From contig JANQRT010000024.1 of NCBI GenBank assembly GCA_028284385.1, positions 124,001-188,000 of the forward strand: 64,000 nt of DNA. The letters are read 5' to 3'. Position numbers and translations under genes: made by a program. The notes below the pieces were generated by a model. It searched no databases. It was not told where the DNA came from and was given only the letters and a program-made list of their open reading frames with translations. Below are positions 42,921 to 51,549 of the stretch, piece by piece; positions within the stretch are counted from its first letter, which is position 1; every line of letters begins with the position of its first letter. Source of the DNA: Opitutaceae bacterium. Lineage in GTDB: Bacteria; Verrucomicrobiota; Verrucomicrobiia; Opitutales; Opitutaceae.

Positions 42921-43601
42921 CTAGCGAATCCGGTTCTTGGTCGGAAGCGGGAGTCTGCGACCAATTCCCCATCTTCTCCAGCTAGTCGCTTTCAGTGTCC
43001 CGAACTGCTTTTTCTCAAAGTATACGTAAAACGGATACAGCCGGTTGTCCTTCTTATCGAGGACCGCATTGTCGTAGCGATAGCGTCTCGTCATCCCATC
43101 GTCGTAATCAGTAACCCGGTCCGGTCGGCCGATGACGGCTTGGACCTCGTTTTCCGTTTTGTCCCCAATTTCCTTGATCACTTTATTTACGTCGAAACGA
43201 GATTTGAGCGGAGCTCGAATACGCGACCGAGGATGGGTTTGTACTTGAGCCGCTCGACGCTTCTCAAGCTCCTTCATATGAGCCTCGCGTAGAACTTGCT
43301 GCTTCTTCATTTGGATACGTCTCTCTTCGGAGACAGCCGTAGCTAGCCGCTTCTGCTCGTACGCCTCGTCTTCTTGCTCCGCTTTGCTCGCGTCGAATTC
43401 GAATCGCTCCTGAAGCTCTTCGGAAAGAGAGGAAAGCTTGAACTGAGTGATCCCTTTCGAGTGCTGTACAGTCACCCGTGAACTCGAAACGCTGATGACC
43501 TTTTTGACCTCGAAACTTTGGCCTTTCACAATCCAGGTTTCGGCCCCGGCGAGGCCAGCGGTAAATATTATCAATGCTGTAAACAAAAGCCTCCTTTTCA
43601 T
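42921..43601 (-). CDS. Exported SHD1-like and SmpA-like domain protein
   Basis: 226 residues from the ATG at 43601, which opens a signal peptide (MKRRLLFTALIIFTAGLAGA); the longer frame to 43697 adds nothing recognisable. The first domain, about residues 22-70 (WIVKGQSFEVKKVISVSSSR, TQFKLSSLSEELQERF), resembles the SHD1 module common in Verrucomicrobia and Planctomycetes. A charged helical stretch (70-130) follows, then an SmpA/BamE-like part (DKTENEVQAVIGRPDRV; TRRYRYDNAVLDKKDNRLY; FYVYFEKKQFGTLK). It is convergent with mlaA. Function unknown; protein binding at the envelope is likely. Confidence 0.6.
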   Translation of the reverse strand: MKRRLLFTALIIFTAGLAGAETWIVKGQSFEVKKVISVSSSRVTVQHSKGITQFKLSSLSEELQERFEFDASKAEQEDEAYEQKRLATAVSEERRIQMKKQQVLREAHMKELEKRRAAQVQTHPRSRIRAPLKSRFDVNKVIKEIGDKTENEVQAVIGRPDRVTDYDDGMTRRYRYDNAVLDKKDNRLYPFYVYFEKKQFGTLKATSWRRWGIGRRLPLPTKNRIR

Positions 43602-43895
43602 AAGCAACACTTCCGCATTTTTTATCGACAGATTTAGCAAAATCAAAAGCGCTTCTTTCTGCGCAAGAAAGCGGAGCCGGGATTTCAGAGCATGCAACGT
43701 CCTTCATGTCCACTAATGAATTGGGCAACAGCGACTTAAAGCTTATTCCAACCTAGTTATGAGAATACGAGATCCACAAAAATCGATTGGGCAAACAGCC
43801 GAATAATCTCCACGGCTGAGGTGGTGGAGCGAAATTCAGAACTATTTAAGGCCCTTGACAGAAGGACCGATAAACGTAGTCGTTCACTGAAGTAA
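43602..43895. other. Upstream region of the leuA leader
   Basis: About 290 bases. TTGACA at 43855-43860 is a good -35 hexamer, but no convincing -10 is found at 16-18 bases (AGTCGT or TAGTCG only), so a promoter just before the leader ORF is possible but unproven. No other feature is seen. Confidence 0.4.
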
Positions 43896-43958
43896 ATGAA
43901 TTCACGCGTACTCGATCTTCTTCGACTTACTAACTCAGACAGCCTCTTTCTAGCTTAA
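43896..43958 (+). CDS. Candidate leuA leader peptide (6 Leu in 20 codons)
   Basis: ATG at 43896 to TAA at 43956-43958 encodes MNSRVLDLLRLTNSDSLFLA. Leucine is at positions 6, 8, 9, 11, 17 and 19, encoded by CTC, CTT or CTA. A short ORF so rich in the end-product amino acid, 135 bases before a leucine-synthesis gene on the same strand, is the mark of ribosome-mediated attenuation. Charged tRNA-Leu would let the ribosome reach the stop, and scarcity would stall it at the Leu codons. The ribosome site (CACTGAAG) is weak. It is too short for routine gene finders. Confidence 0.62.
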   Translation: MNSRVLDLLRLTNSDSLFLA

Positions 43959-44043
43959 GGCTTGGCTGTCGGGACGCGTATTCAGTTCCTCGATCATTTT
44001 CAAAATCAGCGGGAACAAGCCCAACATTAGGGCACCATATTTT
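43938..44043 (+). promoter_or_regulatory. Candidate attenuator hairpins between leader and leuA
   Basis: Three inverted repeats follow or overlap the leader ORF: GACAGCC/GGCTGTC (43938-43944 with 43964-43970), whose left arm lies in the last leader codons; GTTCC/GGAAC (43985-43989 with 44012-44016) with an inner ATTTT/AAAAT; and GCCC/GGGC (44019-44022 with 44030-44033) followed by ACCATATTTT. The third is the likely terminator arm; the first can be opened or closed by ribosome position. ACGCGT in the leader (43904) and again at 43973 could also pair. Folding is by eye only. Confidence 0.5.
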
Positions 44044-44093
44044 GCTATTGCGTCACCGGCCCTTGCCGCAAACCGTTTCAACCCAGTACAGCA

Positions 44094-45761
44094 ATGCAAA
44101 AACCGCCAATAACGAAATACCGACCTTATCCGGTCATCGACTTGCCTGATCGCGATTGGCCCAATCGAGTTATCGAGAAGGCCCCCATTTGGTGCAGCGT
44201 CGACCTCCGGGATGGCAATCAGGCTTTGGCCATTCCCATGAATGTCGAAGAAAAGGTCGAGATGTTTAAAACCCTGGTGGAAATTGGCTTCAAGGAAATC
44301 GAAGTCGGCTTCCCTTCAGCGTCGGATACCGAATTCCATTTTCTTCGTCGGCTCGTATCCGACGATTTGATACCTGACGACGTTTCCGTGCAAGTGCTCG
44401 TACAATGCCGCGAACATCTGATCCGTCGAACATTCGAATCTCTCGAGGGCGTCAAAAACGCGGTAGTGCATATCTACAACTCGACCAACCCTCTGCAGCG
44501 ACGCGTCGTTTTCGGAGCCGACAAAGATCAGATTAAGAAAATCGCCACCGATGCTACAGCACTGGTGAAAGAGCTGTGCGAAACCGTTCCTGAAACCATT
44601 ATTCAACTAGAATACTCGCCCGAAAGCTTTAGCGATACGGAACTGGAATTTTCGCTCGAAGTCTGCGAAGCCGTATCCGACGTCTGGGAACCGAATTCCG
44701 ATAAGAAGATTATCCTTAATTTGCCAGCCACGGTCGAACTGTTCACGCCTAACGTTCATGCGGATCAGATCGAATGGTTCTGCAAACACCTGTCCAGACG
44801 GGAGCATTCCATTATCAGCCTTCATACGCACAATGATCGAGGCACAGGGATAGCGGCAACCGAACTCGGACTGATGGCCGGAGCCGACCGAGTCGAAGGA
44901 ACTTTGTTCGGCAACGGAGAGCGTACCGGAAATCTGGATATCGTCACTGTGGCATTGAACATGTACACTCAGGGAATCGATTCGAAATTGGATTTCTCCA
45001 ATTTGAATCGCATTCGCGAGATCTACGAAAGAGTGACGAGAATGGATGTGCATCCACGCACTCCCTATTCTGGCGAGCTGGTTTTTACCGCCTTTTCCGG
45101 GTCTCATCAGGATGCCATCAAAAAAGGATTCAGCCAGCAGTCTGAAGATTCAACCGCCCCATGGGAAGTGCCCTATCTTCCTATCGATCCCAAAGACATT
45201 GGAAGAAATTACCGCGCGATCATCCGCATCAATTCCCAGTCCGGAAAAGGCGGCATCGCCTATATCATGGAAAGAGAATACGGATTCAACATGCCGAAGG
45301 CCATGCATCGCGAGCTAGGAAATGTGGTGAATCGGATTGCCGACGAGACGGGAGACGAAATCACCCCGGAGGGAGTCCTTAAGTGTTTCAATACCGAATA
45401 CATCGACATTCGAGAACCGCTTGATATTCTTGAATTTCGCAGCGAGAGGATCGACCAGAACACAGTTGAGGTCTGGGCAGTGGTTCGACACGAAAACAGA
45501 GAGCATAACCTCCGAGGAACAGGCAACGGCCCTATCGACGCCTTCTTTCACTCTCTTGAGGAACTGGAGATTCGGAACTACGAACTGCTCTCCTACAGCG
45601 AACATTCTCTCGGGCGAGGAGCGGATTCCAAAGCCGTAGCCTACATCGAACTAAAAGGTTCTGATGGCAACAAACGTTTTGGAGCCGGCATCGACACGAA
45701 CATCGAACTCGCTTCCATTCGCGGTGTGGTCAGCGCCCTAAACCGGCTTATTGCTGGATAG
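44094..45761 (+). CDS. leuA: 2-isopropylmalate synthase, long (type 2) form
   Basis: 555 residues, longer than the ~510-520 of most bacterial LeuA and fitting the type 2 form found in Corynebacterium and yeast. The catalytic barrel starts IWCSVDLRDGNQALAIPMN (metal-binding Asp) and includes HTHNDRGTGIAATELGLMAG with the His-x-His metal site and GADRVEGTLFGNGERTGN. The C-terminal part (from about 430) is the leucine-sensing LeuA dimer domain. It condenses acetyl-CoA with 2-oxoisovalerate, the committed step of leucine synthesis. Regulation is likely at two levels: feedback by leucine, and the attenuator-like leader upstream. Start ATG at 44094 gives MQKPPITKY, as is usual for this form. Confidence 0.95.
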   Translation: MQKPPITKYRPYPVIDLPDRDWPNRVIEKAPIWCSVDLRDGNQALAIPMNVEEKVEMFKTLVEIGFKEIEVGFPSASDTEFHFLRRLVSDDLIPDDVSVQVLVQCREHLIRRTFESLEGVKNAVVHIYNSTNPLQRRVVFGADKDQIKKIATDATALVKELCETVPETIIQLEYSPESFSDTELEFSLEVCEAVSDVWEPNSDKKIILNLPATVELFTPNVHADQIEWFCKHLSRREHSIISLHTHNDRGTGIAATELGLMAGADRVEGTLFGNGERTGNLDIVTVALNMYTQGIDSKLDFSNLNRIREIYERVTRMDVHPRTPYSGELVFTAFSGSHQDAIKKGFSQQSEDSTAPWEVPYLPIDPKDIGRNYRAIIRINSQSGKGGIAYIMEREYGFNMPKAMHRELGNVVNRIADETGDEITPEGVLKCFNTEYIDIREPLDILEFRSERIDQNTVEVWAVVRHENREHNLRGTGNGPIDAFFHSLEELEIRNYELLSYSEHSLGRGADSKAVAYIELKGSDGNKRFGAGIDTNIELASIRGVVSALNRLIAG

Positions 45762-45807
45762 GCCTAGCGTATCCAAAAACCGCCTTCCAGCCACGGAAAA
45801 CGCGATT

Positions 45808-47010
45808 CTAGATTTTGGCTTTCTCCGCTGAAAGGCTCGCTCTGCGCCGCGATCCATTGTCAGTTCTAAAAAGCATCCAGAATCCAATTCCCTGATACAG
45901 GAGATTCGGAATCCAGTAAAGAAGATGGGGGCGATAGGAGTAAAGACCATCCATCCACCCGACAGCCATCATCAGGATATAATAGAAAAGAGCCAATCCT
46001 ATCGCTAGAAACAAATTGGCCGACGTCTCGCTACGCTGGGAGCGAATACCCATTGGAATGCCGAGGATGGCAAAGGACAGCACCGAAAAGCCCATGGCGA
46101 ATTTCTCGTGAAACGCCATCTTCGCGGAAGAGAGCCTAGTCAGAGCTGCTACCTTAGCTTCGCCCGTAGCAGCATCTACGTCTCGCTCAAGTTGCTGAAT
46201 TTGACTTCTCAGCTGATTATAAGTCATCCATTTGAGCTTAATCTGAAAAGTCACTTTCCCCAGAATCGAGTCGAGAGGAACCATGAAGCCGGTAGCCTCG
46301 AAATTGATCGAAATCAGATCGGAAAAATTGGATCCCTTGAAGTCTTCCGGATTCTCTTCGCTTCTCGCTTCCGATGAACCCTCGTGCAAAACAAGTTCCA
46401 GAGCATTCTGCTCCTCGAGAAATTTGAACTCTCCCCATTGACCTCGCATGTACTTGACCGCTCGATTCTCGTCATCCAGCACCCACACGTACAGGTCTCG
46501 TAGGATGCTGCCCTCCTTTTCGCTTACGTAGACGACGTAGCCAGGAAAGTCGCGTATAGGCGTCTTCTCGACGATGAATCCAAGGGGGTTGGTTTCGACA
46601 ATATCCGCCAATTCCCGACGATATTCGGTCTTGGCGATGGGACCGTAATGGAAATTCACTACCAACCCGAAGGCCACGCCGAGTATCGCAAAAACGAATA
46701 CCGAACAGGAAAGTCGAAAAACGCTGATTCCCGCCGCCCGCATGGCGGTAATTTCGTTTTCGGCCGAAAGCCGTCCCATCGTCAACAAAATGCCCGTCAA
46801 AAGACCTAGCGGGAGAGCATAGACGAAAATGAAGGGAAAGAGTTTCTGCAAAAGCCGAAAAGAATCCACCAAGTCCAACTGGCCTTGGGCCAGAAAGCCC
46901 AAGATATCCTTTACGATTTGCCCGGTCAGCAGAATCGAGGCGAACATGACGACCGCTCCGAAACAGGTTATCAGAGCGCTACGAAAAACGTACCTGTGAA
47001 TCAATGCCAC
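45808..47010 (-). CDS. LptF/LptG-family LPS export permease
   Basis: 400 residues from a GTG at 47010 (ALIHRYVFRSALITCFGAVV is the expected start of the family). Six membrane segments: three in the first 110 residues, then a periplasmic beta-jellyroll (about 120-280; DFPGYVVYVSEKEGSILRDL) and three more at the end. This YjgP/YjgQ pattern is that of the permeases that lift LPS from the inner membrane with LptB. Only one copy is here, so I cannot tell LptF from LptG. It is convergent with leuA and divergent from rlmN. Confidence 0.9.
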   Translation of the reverse strand: MALIHRYVFRSALITCFGAVVMFASILLTGQIVKDILGFLAQGQLDLVDSFRLLQKLFPFIFVYALPLGLLTGILLTMGRLSAENEITAMRAAGISVFRLSCSVFVFAILGVAFGLVVNFHYGPIAKTEYRRELADIVETNPLGFIVEKTPIRDFPGYVVYVSEKEGSILRDLYVWVLDDENRAVKYMRGQWGEFKFLEEQNALELVLHEGSSEARSEENPEDFKGSNFSDLISINFEATGFMVPLDSILGKVTFQIKLKWMTYNQLRSQIQQLERDVDAATGEAKVAALTRLSSAKMAFHEKFAMGFSVLSFAILGIPMGIRSQRSETSANLFLAIGLALFYYILMMAVGWMDGLYSYRPHLLYWIPNLLYQGIGFWMLFRTDNGSRRRASLSAEKAKI

Positions 47011-47142
47011 TCGCAGCTTAGATTTCGACTACCGGCCGATAGTTCAATCGAAAATTGCCAGCCCGCGAGACGAAGATAACCCTTCATTAAAAGCGTTACG
47101 CGGTTGCCAGGTCGGGAAAGACGCCTTCACTCTTCTAATCGA

Positions 47143-48249
47143 ATGAAGTTCCAGCCTCAAAAGCGGCCTATTTATGGAGAAAATCTTGGCTCGCTGAAAA
47201 AGTTTCTGACCGAAACAGGAGAAGCGGCCTTTCGCGGCCAGCAAATCATGGACTGGCTCTATAAAAAACGAGCTAGATCATGGGAGGAGATGACCAATCT
47301 CTCAAGAGAGCTCAGATCGAAATTGGATGAAACGTTTGATATCGTTCCGGCTCAAAGAATGGAGGCCAATGAATCGGCCGACGCCACCGAAAAGCTGCTC
47401 CTGTCGCTTAGAGACGGATCCCTGATCGAGACGGTTGTTATTCGAGCGCCGCAAATTGGAGTTGGCCAGGAAAGCTCTCGCAAGACCATTTGCATCTCGA
47501 CGCAGGTAGGCTGCGCTTACGGCTGTAAATTCTGCGCTTCGGGCTTGAATGGGTGGAAGCGTGATCTGTCGAGTGGCGAAATCGTAGCCCAGCTCATCGA
47601 AGTCTGCCACCAGGAGGATGCCACCACCGAAAGAGCTAAAGAGGAATTGGCCTCGTTTGACAACATCGTGGTCATGGGCATGGGCGAGCCGATGGCCAAT
47701 TACGACAATCTGATGGCGGCCCTTCGCACAATCAATGCGGATTGGGGCCTTAAATTCGGCGCTAGGCGCATTACCATTTCGACTTCGGGAGTCGTTCCCA
47801 AAATCCTCCAGCTGGCGGAAGAGCCAGAGCAATTCCGACTAGCAGTAAGTCTGCACGGGGCAAGCAACGAGGTTCGCTCGCAAATCATGCCCATCAACCA
47901 ACGATACCCCCTCGAAGAGCTCGTTCCCGCTATCCAGAAATTCGCCTCGGTTAAAGGGCGCATGGTTACTCTGGAATTCATTCTCATTCAGGAAATCAAC
48001 GATGGATTCGAGCAAGCCGAGAAACTCGTTGAAATTGCTCAACGGCTTCACGCCCATGTGAATCTGATTCCTTACAACAGCGTCGACGGACTAGACTGGA
48101 AACGCCCTAGCCTCGCTCGACAGGACGCCTTCCACGATATTCTGAAGAAAAATCGGGTATCCGTCACCATCCGTCGCGAGAAAGGCCATGACATCGCCGC
48201 AGCCTGCGGTCAGCTCAAACTTAAAACCGAAGAAGCCCTGGCCGGATAG
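47143..48249 (+). CDS. rlmN: 23S rRNA (adenine2503-C2)-methyltransferase
   Basis: 368 residues from the ATG at 47143; an in-frame TTG at 47104 would add 13 that lack family similarity. The radical-SAM motif CAYGCKFC has Cys124, Cys128 and Cys131. The mechanism's later Cys is in the AACGQL near the end (Cys355), and the GMGEPMANYDNL and ISTSGVVPKI segments are typical. RlmN methylates A2503 of 23S rRNA and some tRNAs at A37. Cytoplasmic. It is a stand-alone gene, head-to-head with the Lpt permease. Confidence 0.95.
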   Translation: MKFQPQKRPIYGENLGSLKKFLTETGEAAFRGQQIMDWLYKKRARSWEEMTNLSRELRSKLDETFDIVPAQRMEANESADATEKLLLSLRDGSLIETVVIRAPQIGVGQESSRKTICISTQVGCAYGCKFCASGLNGWKRDLSSGEIVAQLIEVCHQEDATTERAKEELASFDNIVVMGMGEPMANYDNLMAALRTINADWGLKFGARRITISTSGVVPKILQLAEEPEQFRLAVSLHGASNEVRSQIMPINQRYPLEELVPAIQKFASVKGRMVTLEFILIQEINDGFEQAEKLVEIAQRLHAHVNLIPYNSVDGLDWKRPSLARQDAFHDILKKNRVSVTIRREKGHDIAAACGQLKLKTEEALAG

Positions 48250-48337
48250 ACTCTTTTCTCTATGTCTTTGAACTTTACATATCAAAAAATCATAATACGT
48301 TGATTTTTAAAATTCCCTAGCCTCAACCCCTCCTTTC

Positions 48338-49225
48338 ATGAACACAGTTGCTTTAGAATTCGTACCCCCAAATCTTGAAGACGGTCCCGCCAAGGCGGTT
48401 GAAGAGGCTCACAAGATCCTAGAGCACTCTAAAGCAATGGCGATGGAAGGCGCGATCAAGCACCTGATGATTCCTGGAATGATCGAAGAGGATCCTGATC
48501 GACCGGTTCCCATGCGCCCCAAAATGGATCCGCTGGATACTTGGAATGCCGTTAAATCGGAACTGCCAGGGATGAAGGGGCTATGCACCCAAGTAACCGC
48601 TTTCCTGAATCAAGACCAGCTGACGCAACGCTTCGACAGTCTGTTGGGAGCGGGCATGGACGGCATCATTTTCGTAGGAGTGCCTAGAACCATGGCCGAT
48701 GGAGAAGGCTCTGGCGTGGCCCCAACCGACGCCCTGAATATTTTCGCCGATCAGGTTCCTAATCGAGGCGCTATATTAATCCCAACACGGGACAGCGAAT
48801 TCGGTCGATTCAATTTCAAATGCAACCAAGGCGCCACCTTTGGCATGACCCAGCTCCTCTTCTCCGACGCCCTGGTTGGCTTTTTGCAGGATTTCGCTAA
48901 AAACTCGGAACATAGACCCGAATTGCTGATATCTTTTGGTTTTGTACCCAAAATTGAAACACGGGTGAATCTCATTAATTGGCTCATCCAGGATCCCGGC
49001 AATCCCCTCGTCGAGAAGGAACAAGCCTTCGTCTCACGCATCGCCGAACTGCCGCTAAAAGAAAAGAAAAAGGAGTTGCTCGACCTCTATCGGCGTGTCG
49101 TCGATGGAGCTCGCGAATTGGGATTCCCTTTAAGCATTCACCTAGAGGCTCCCTACGGTTTCACCAAGCCCGCATTCGAAACCTTCGCCGAAATGCTTGC
49201 TTATTGGTCGCCTAATAAATCGTAG
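48338..49225 (+). CDS. Methylenetetrahydrofolate reductase-like protein
   Basis: 295 residues, no signal peptide. It begins NTVALEFVPPNLEDGPAKAV, the start of the MTHFR barrel (E-F-x-P-P), but lacks the long Rossmann-like insert and several conserved MTHFR blocks. It has GLCTQVTAFLNQDQL, GMDGIIFVGVPRTMAD and LISFGFVPKIETRVNLI. This matches the short, divergent 'mycobacterial-type' MTHFR proteins. It would act on a folate or another one-carbon substrate with flavin. I judge the barrel fold likely and the exact reaction uncertain. AT-rich, unstructured DNA (about 90 bases) separates it from rlmN. Confidence 0.62.
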   Translation: MNTVALEFVPPNLEDGPAKAVEEAHKILEHSKAMAMEGAIKHLMIPGMIEEDPDRPVPMRPKMDPLDTWNAVKSELPGMKGLCTQVTAFLNQDQLTQRFDSLLGAGMDGIIFVGVPRTMADGEGSGVAPTDALNIFADQVPNRGAILIPTRDSEFGRFNFKCNQGATFGMTQLLFSDALVGFLQDFAKNSEHRPELLISFGFVPKIETRVNLINWLIQDPGNPLVEKEQAFVSRIAELPLKEKKKELLDLYRRVVDGARELGFPLSIHLEAPYGFTKPAFETFAEMLAYWSPNKS

Positions 49226-49239
49226 TTGGTCTGAGACTA

Positions 49240-50085
49240 CTAATTGGTTTCCAGTCGCTTCTCCATTGCCCCTTTAGCTCGCTCGATCCTTTCCTCTCTT
49301 GAAAGACCTTCCAGCGAGGTCGGACGGCCTCTTGATGAGGAATTGGCAACGCGTCGAACCATTCGACTTGCAGGCTGTTCCGAAAAAACGATTCGAGAAA
49401 TATTTATCGGATCGGTCTCGTTCTTAGCCAGAAAAAGCCTGGGGCGATCCAAATCTCCAGCAAGTGGAAACGCGCCATCTCTACTGGGATGGAAGGCCCA
49501 GCTCCCATTGTCGAAATCGATTTTGAGCTGAATCCGCTGCGTCGATTTCAGCCGTTCGACAACTGATGCCGGCAAGGGACGCCCACTGGAAGTCGTTTTG
49601 GGAGGTGACTTCATGTAGGAACGCGTACTGCCTTTCACCCAATAACCTTCATTCGGATCTTCACTCTCATGAAAGGCGTAAAAAGAAGTCTTGGAAGCGA
49701 AGCGTGGGTCGTCTGGCGTTTCTACCACCGTGCAGCTGAAGGTTGCCCCATAAATCTGGATAATGGGATTTTCCTCACGAAGCGAACCGAGTTCGGCATT
49801 GTACTCAATTGATACATACAATTCGCCTGACTTTGGAGAATCCGGAAGCTCAAGCTCGAAAATCTCGTCCCGCTGCAATTCGCGGACTGGCTTCTTCATC
49901 GGAAGAAACGGCAATCCACGGCTTTTCGCATTGGCCATGGATTTCTTCTTTTTCGTTTCTTTCCAGAAAATGGGAACCTCGAATCGCTCGTATCCAGGAT
50001 TCGGAAACTCAACTGCCGCCCGGGAGAGGCTATTTCCTAAAACGAAAAAACAAAGGACTAGAGAAAACTTCCTTAAGAATTTCAT
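49240..50085 (-). CDS. Exported protein of unknown function
   Basis: 281 residues with a signal peptide (to about residue 24, ending SRAA). The rest is beta-rich with charged C-terminal tail (SREERIERAKGAMEKRLETN). Segments such as GELYVSIEYNAELG, SFYAFHESEDPNEGYWVKGS and RIQLKIDFDNGSWAFHPS suggest a jelly-roll or lectin-like binding fold, but I do not recognise a family. It follows the SCO gene by 110 bases on the same strand and may belong to that operon. Confidence 0.6.
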   Translation of the reverse strand: MKFLRKFSLVLCFFVLGNSLSRAAVEFPNPGYERFEVPIFWKETKKKKSMANAKSRGLPFLPMKKPVRELQRDEIFELELPDSPKSGELYVSIEYNAELGSLREENPIIQIYGATFSCTVVETPDDPRFASKTSFYAFHESEDPNEGYWVKGSTRSYMKSPPKTTSSGRPLPASVVERLKSTQRIQLKIDFDNGSWAFHPSRDGAFPLAGDLDRPRLFLAKNETDPINISRIVFSEQPASRMVRRVANSSSRGRPTSLEGLSREERIERAKGAMEKRLETN

Positions 50086-50195
50086 AATACAACCACCACA
50101 ATCAACTTAACGAAAAAAACACTTCCGAAATTATCTGATTCAGAAAAGGAAATCGTCAATAAAGAAAATGTTCAGACCACTCAACAGACCGGCTT

Positions 50196-50882
50196 CTAAG
50201 ACCGGTCTTTAGCTAGTTCATATTTAAGAGTCTGGATATCGGCAATCAGTCGTTTTGTGTCCGTCGTAACCGAACCATTGTAAACGCCGCGGATATAGCC
50301 TTCACCGTCCACCAGAATGAGATTTTCGGAATGTAGAAAATCGCCTGCTGAATCCTTTTTTAAGCCTTTTTCAGCGAAATAGGATTTCCTGGCTAAGGAA
50401 TAGATTTCCGCCTTCTTTCCCGTCACCAAAAACCAGCTACGCGAATCGATTTCGTTTTCGTCAGCGTAGTTTTTGAGACGTTCAACCGTATCGTGCTCGG
50501 GAAGAACGGTGTGTGACAGAAAGCGAACGTTCGAATCGTTTTCAAACGCTCGTTGAACACGCATCACGTTTCCCGTCATGTTTGGGCAAATACCACCGCA
50601 AATCGTGAAGAAGAAGTTGCTCACATAGATTTTCCCCAGCAGATCTTCTCTAGTCACCGTTTCTCCATCTTGATTGGTAAAAGCAAACGAACCGATTCGG
50701 TGGCTCTTCACTTCCTCGTCAGCAGCGCCTTCGCCCAGCCAAAGCGGCGTAAAATCGGCAGAGTTGTAATAGGGCAATGATGAAGGTTCGGCTTGAAGCA
50801 AAGATGATCCAAGAAAGGCGCAAAGAAGGCTGCCTAGAAAACCTCTCCATAAAGACCTGCCAAAACCATCTGCGCACATCAT
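50196..50882 (-). CDS. SCO1/SenC-family copper chaperone-like protein
   Basis: About 228 residues from ATG at 50882 (a GTG two codons earlier is possible). A hydrophobic signal or anchor fills residues 12-32. The thioredoxin-like domain carries the SCO copper site CGGICP (C-x3-C-P) near residue 95-100 and a DFLHSENLILVDGEG segment with the distal His. SCO proteins deliver copper to cytochrome c oxidase or act as thiol reductases in the periplasm. No cox genes are nearby; instead it follows the MORN protein by about 20 bases in an operon with a YHYH protein. Confidence 0.9.
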   Translation of the reverse strand: MMCADGFGRSLWRGFLGSLLCAFLGSSLLQAEPSSLPYYNSADFTPLWLGEGAADEEVKSHRIGSFAFTNQDGETVTREDLLGKIYVSNFFFTICGGICPNMTGNVMRVQRAFENDSNVRFLSHTVLPEHDTVERLKNYADENEIDSRSWFLVTGKKAEIYSLARKSYFAEKGLKKDSAGDFLHSENLILVDGEGYIRGVYNGSVTTDTKRLIADIQTLKYELAKDRS

Positions 50883-50901
50883 TGCCACTCGTCTCTTGAA
50901 C

Positions 50902-51471
50902 CTACTCTGCCCTCCCTACCGTCAGGCACGACTTCGACCCAATCAGTCCGTAGCGATGCCCTTCTCTAACAACGTAATTCCCCTGCAGCTCTCCCTTGTA
51001 GTTCCAAGATCGTTGCGAACCCACCTCCTGGCCTTCAACGAAATGGAATTCGGTGGCAAGCTGCCCATTCGCAAACCACTGGCGACAACGACCATGATAA
51101 ACGCCATCCTTCAGATTCAGGTCGAACTTCCGCGTTCCATCTTCGTACCATCCAAGATGGCTACCCGTCTTTCGATTCTCGGAATATTCGCGTCGCTCAC
51201 GCTCCGAACCATCCGAATACCACGCCTCGCTCAATCCTTCCCGTTTGCCATTGAGCCAGCCGACCTTCGATTTCAAGTTTCCATTCTCATACGTCTCCAC
51301 CACGTATCCAGAAAACGGAGCGCTCCCCAGATATAGGAGTCCATTGACCCTCTCAAGGCTAGGATCCGCCGCGTCGACCATACCCAAACTTGTGTCCAGA
51401 TCCGATTGAGCAGTACTTTCAAAAGCCAGGAAATACATAACTAAAATACAGAAAATCCTATCAAAGCTCAT
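50902..51471 (-). CDS. Exported MORN/YwqK-repeat protein
   Basis: 189 residues with a signal peptide (to about residue 20). From residue 42 come MORN-like repeats of the YwqK type: FSGYVVETYENGNLKSKVGW, KREGLSEAWYSDGS and TGSHLGWYEDGTRKFDLNL, then VYHGRCRQWFANGQLATEF. The ending GLIGSKSC has a single Cys. Automated names call such proteins 'YwqK antitoxin', which here is unsupported: it is exported and has no toxin partner. It sits between YHYH and SCO genes, a grouping I believe recurs in other bacteria, so a joint role in metal handling is likely. Confidence 0.82.
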   Translation of the reverse strand: MSFDRIFCILVMYFLAFESTAQSDLDTSLGMVDAADPSLERVNGLLYLGSAPFSGYVVETYENGNLKSKVGWLNGKREGLSEAWYSDGSERERREYSENRKTGSHLGWYEDGTRKFDLNLKDGVYHGRCRQWFANGQLATEFHFVEGQEVGSQRSWNYKGELQGNYVVREGHRYGLIGSKSCLTVGRAE

Positions 51472-51549
51472 TCGTGAGATCTTATAATTGTTGAGACGCG
51501 TTTTTCATTTTCGTTCATTTAGTGTGTTTGGCAGTTCCAAAAAAATACG

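Noticed and set aside
45756..45774. GGATA/TATCC inverted repeat between leuA and the Lpt permease
   Set aside because: The A-run follows the stem on the plus strand and precedes it on the minus strand, so it does not make a U-tailed terminator on either.
50902..51471. Naming the MORN protein a YwqK antitoxin
   Set aside because: It has a signal peptide and no toxin gene beside it; only the repeat family is supported.
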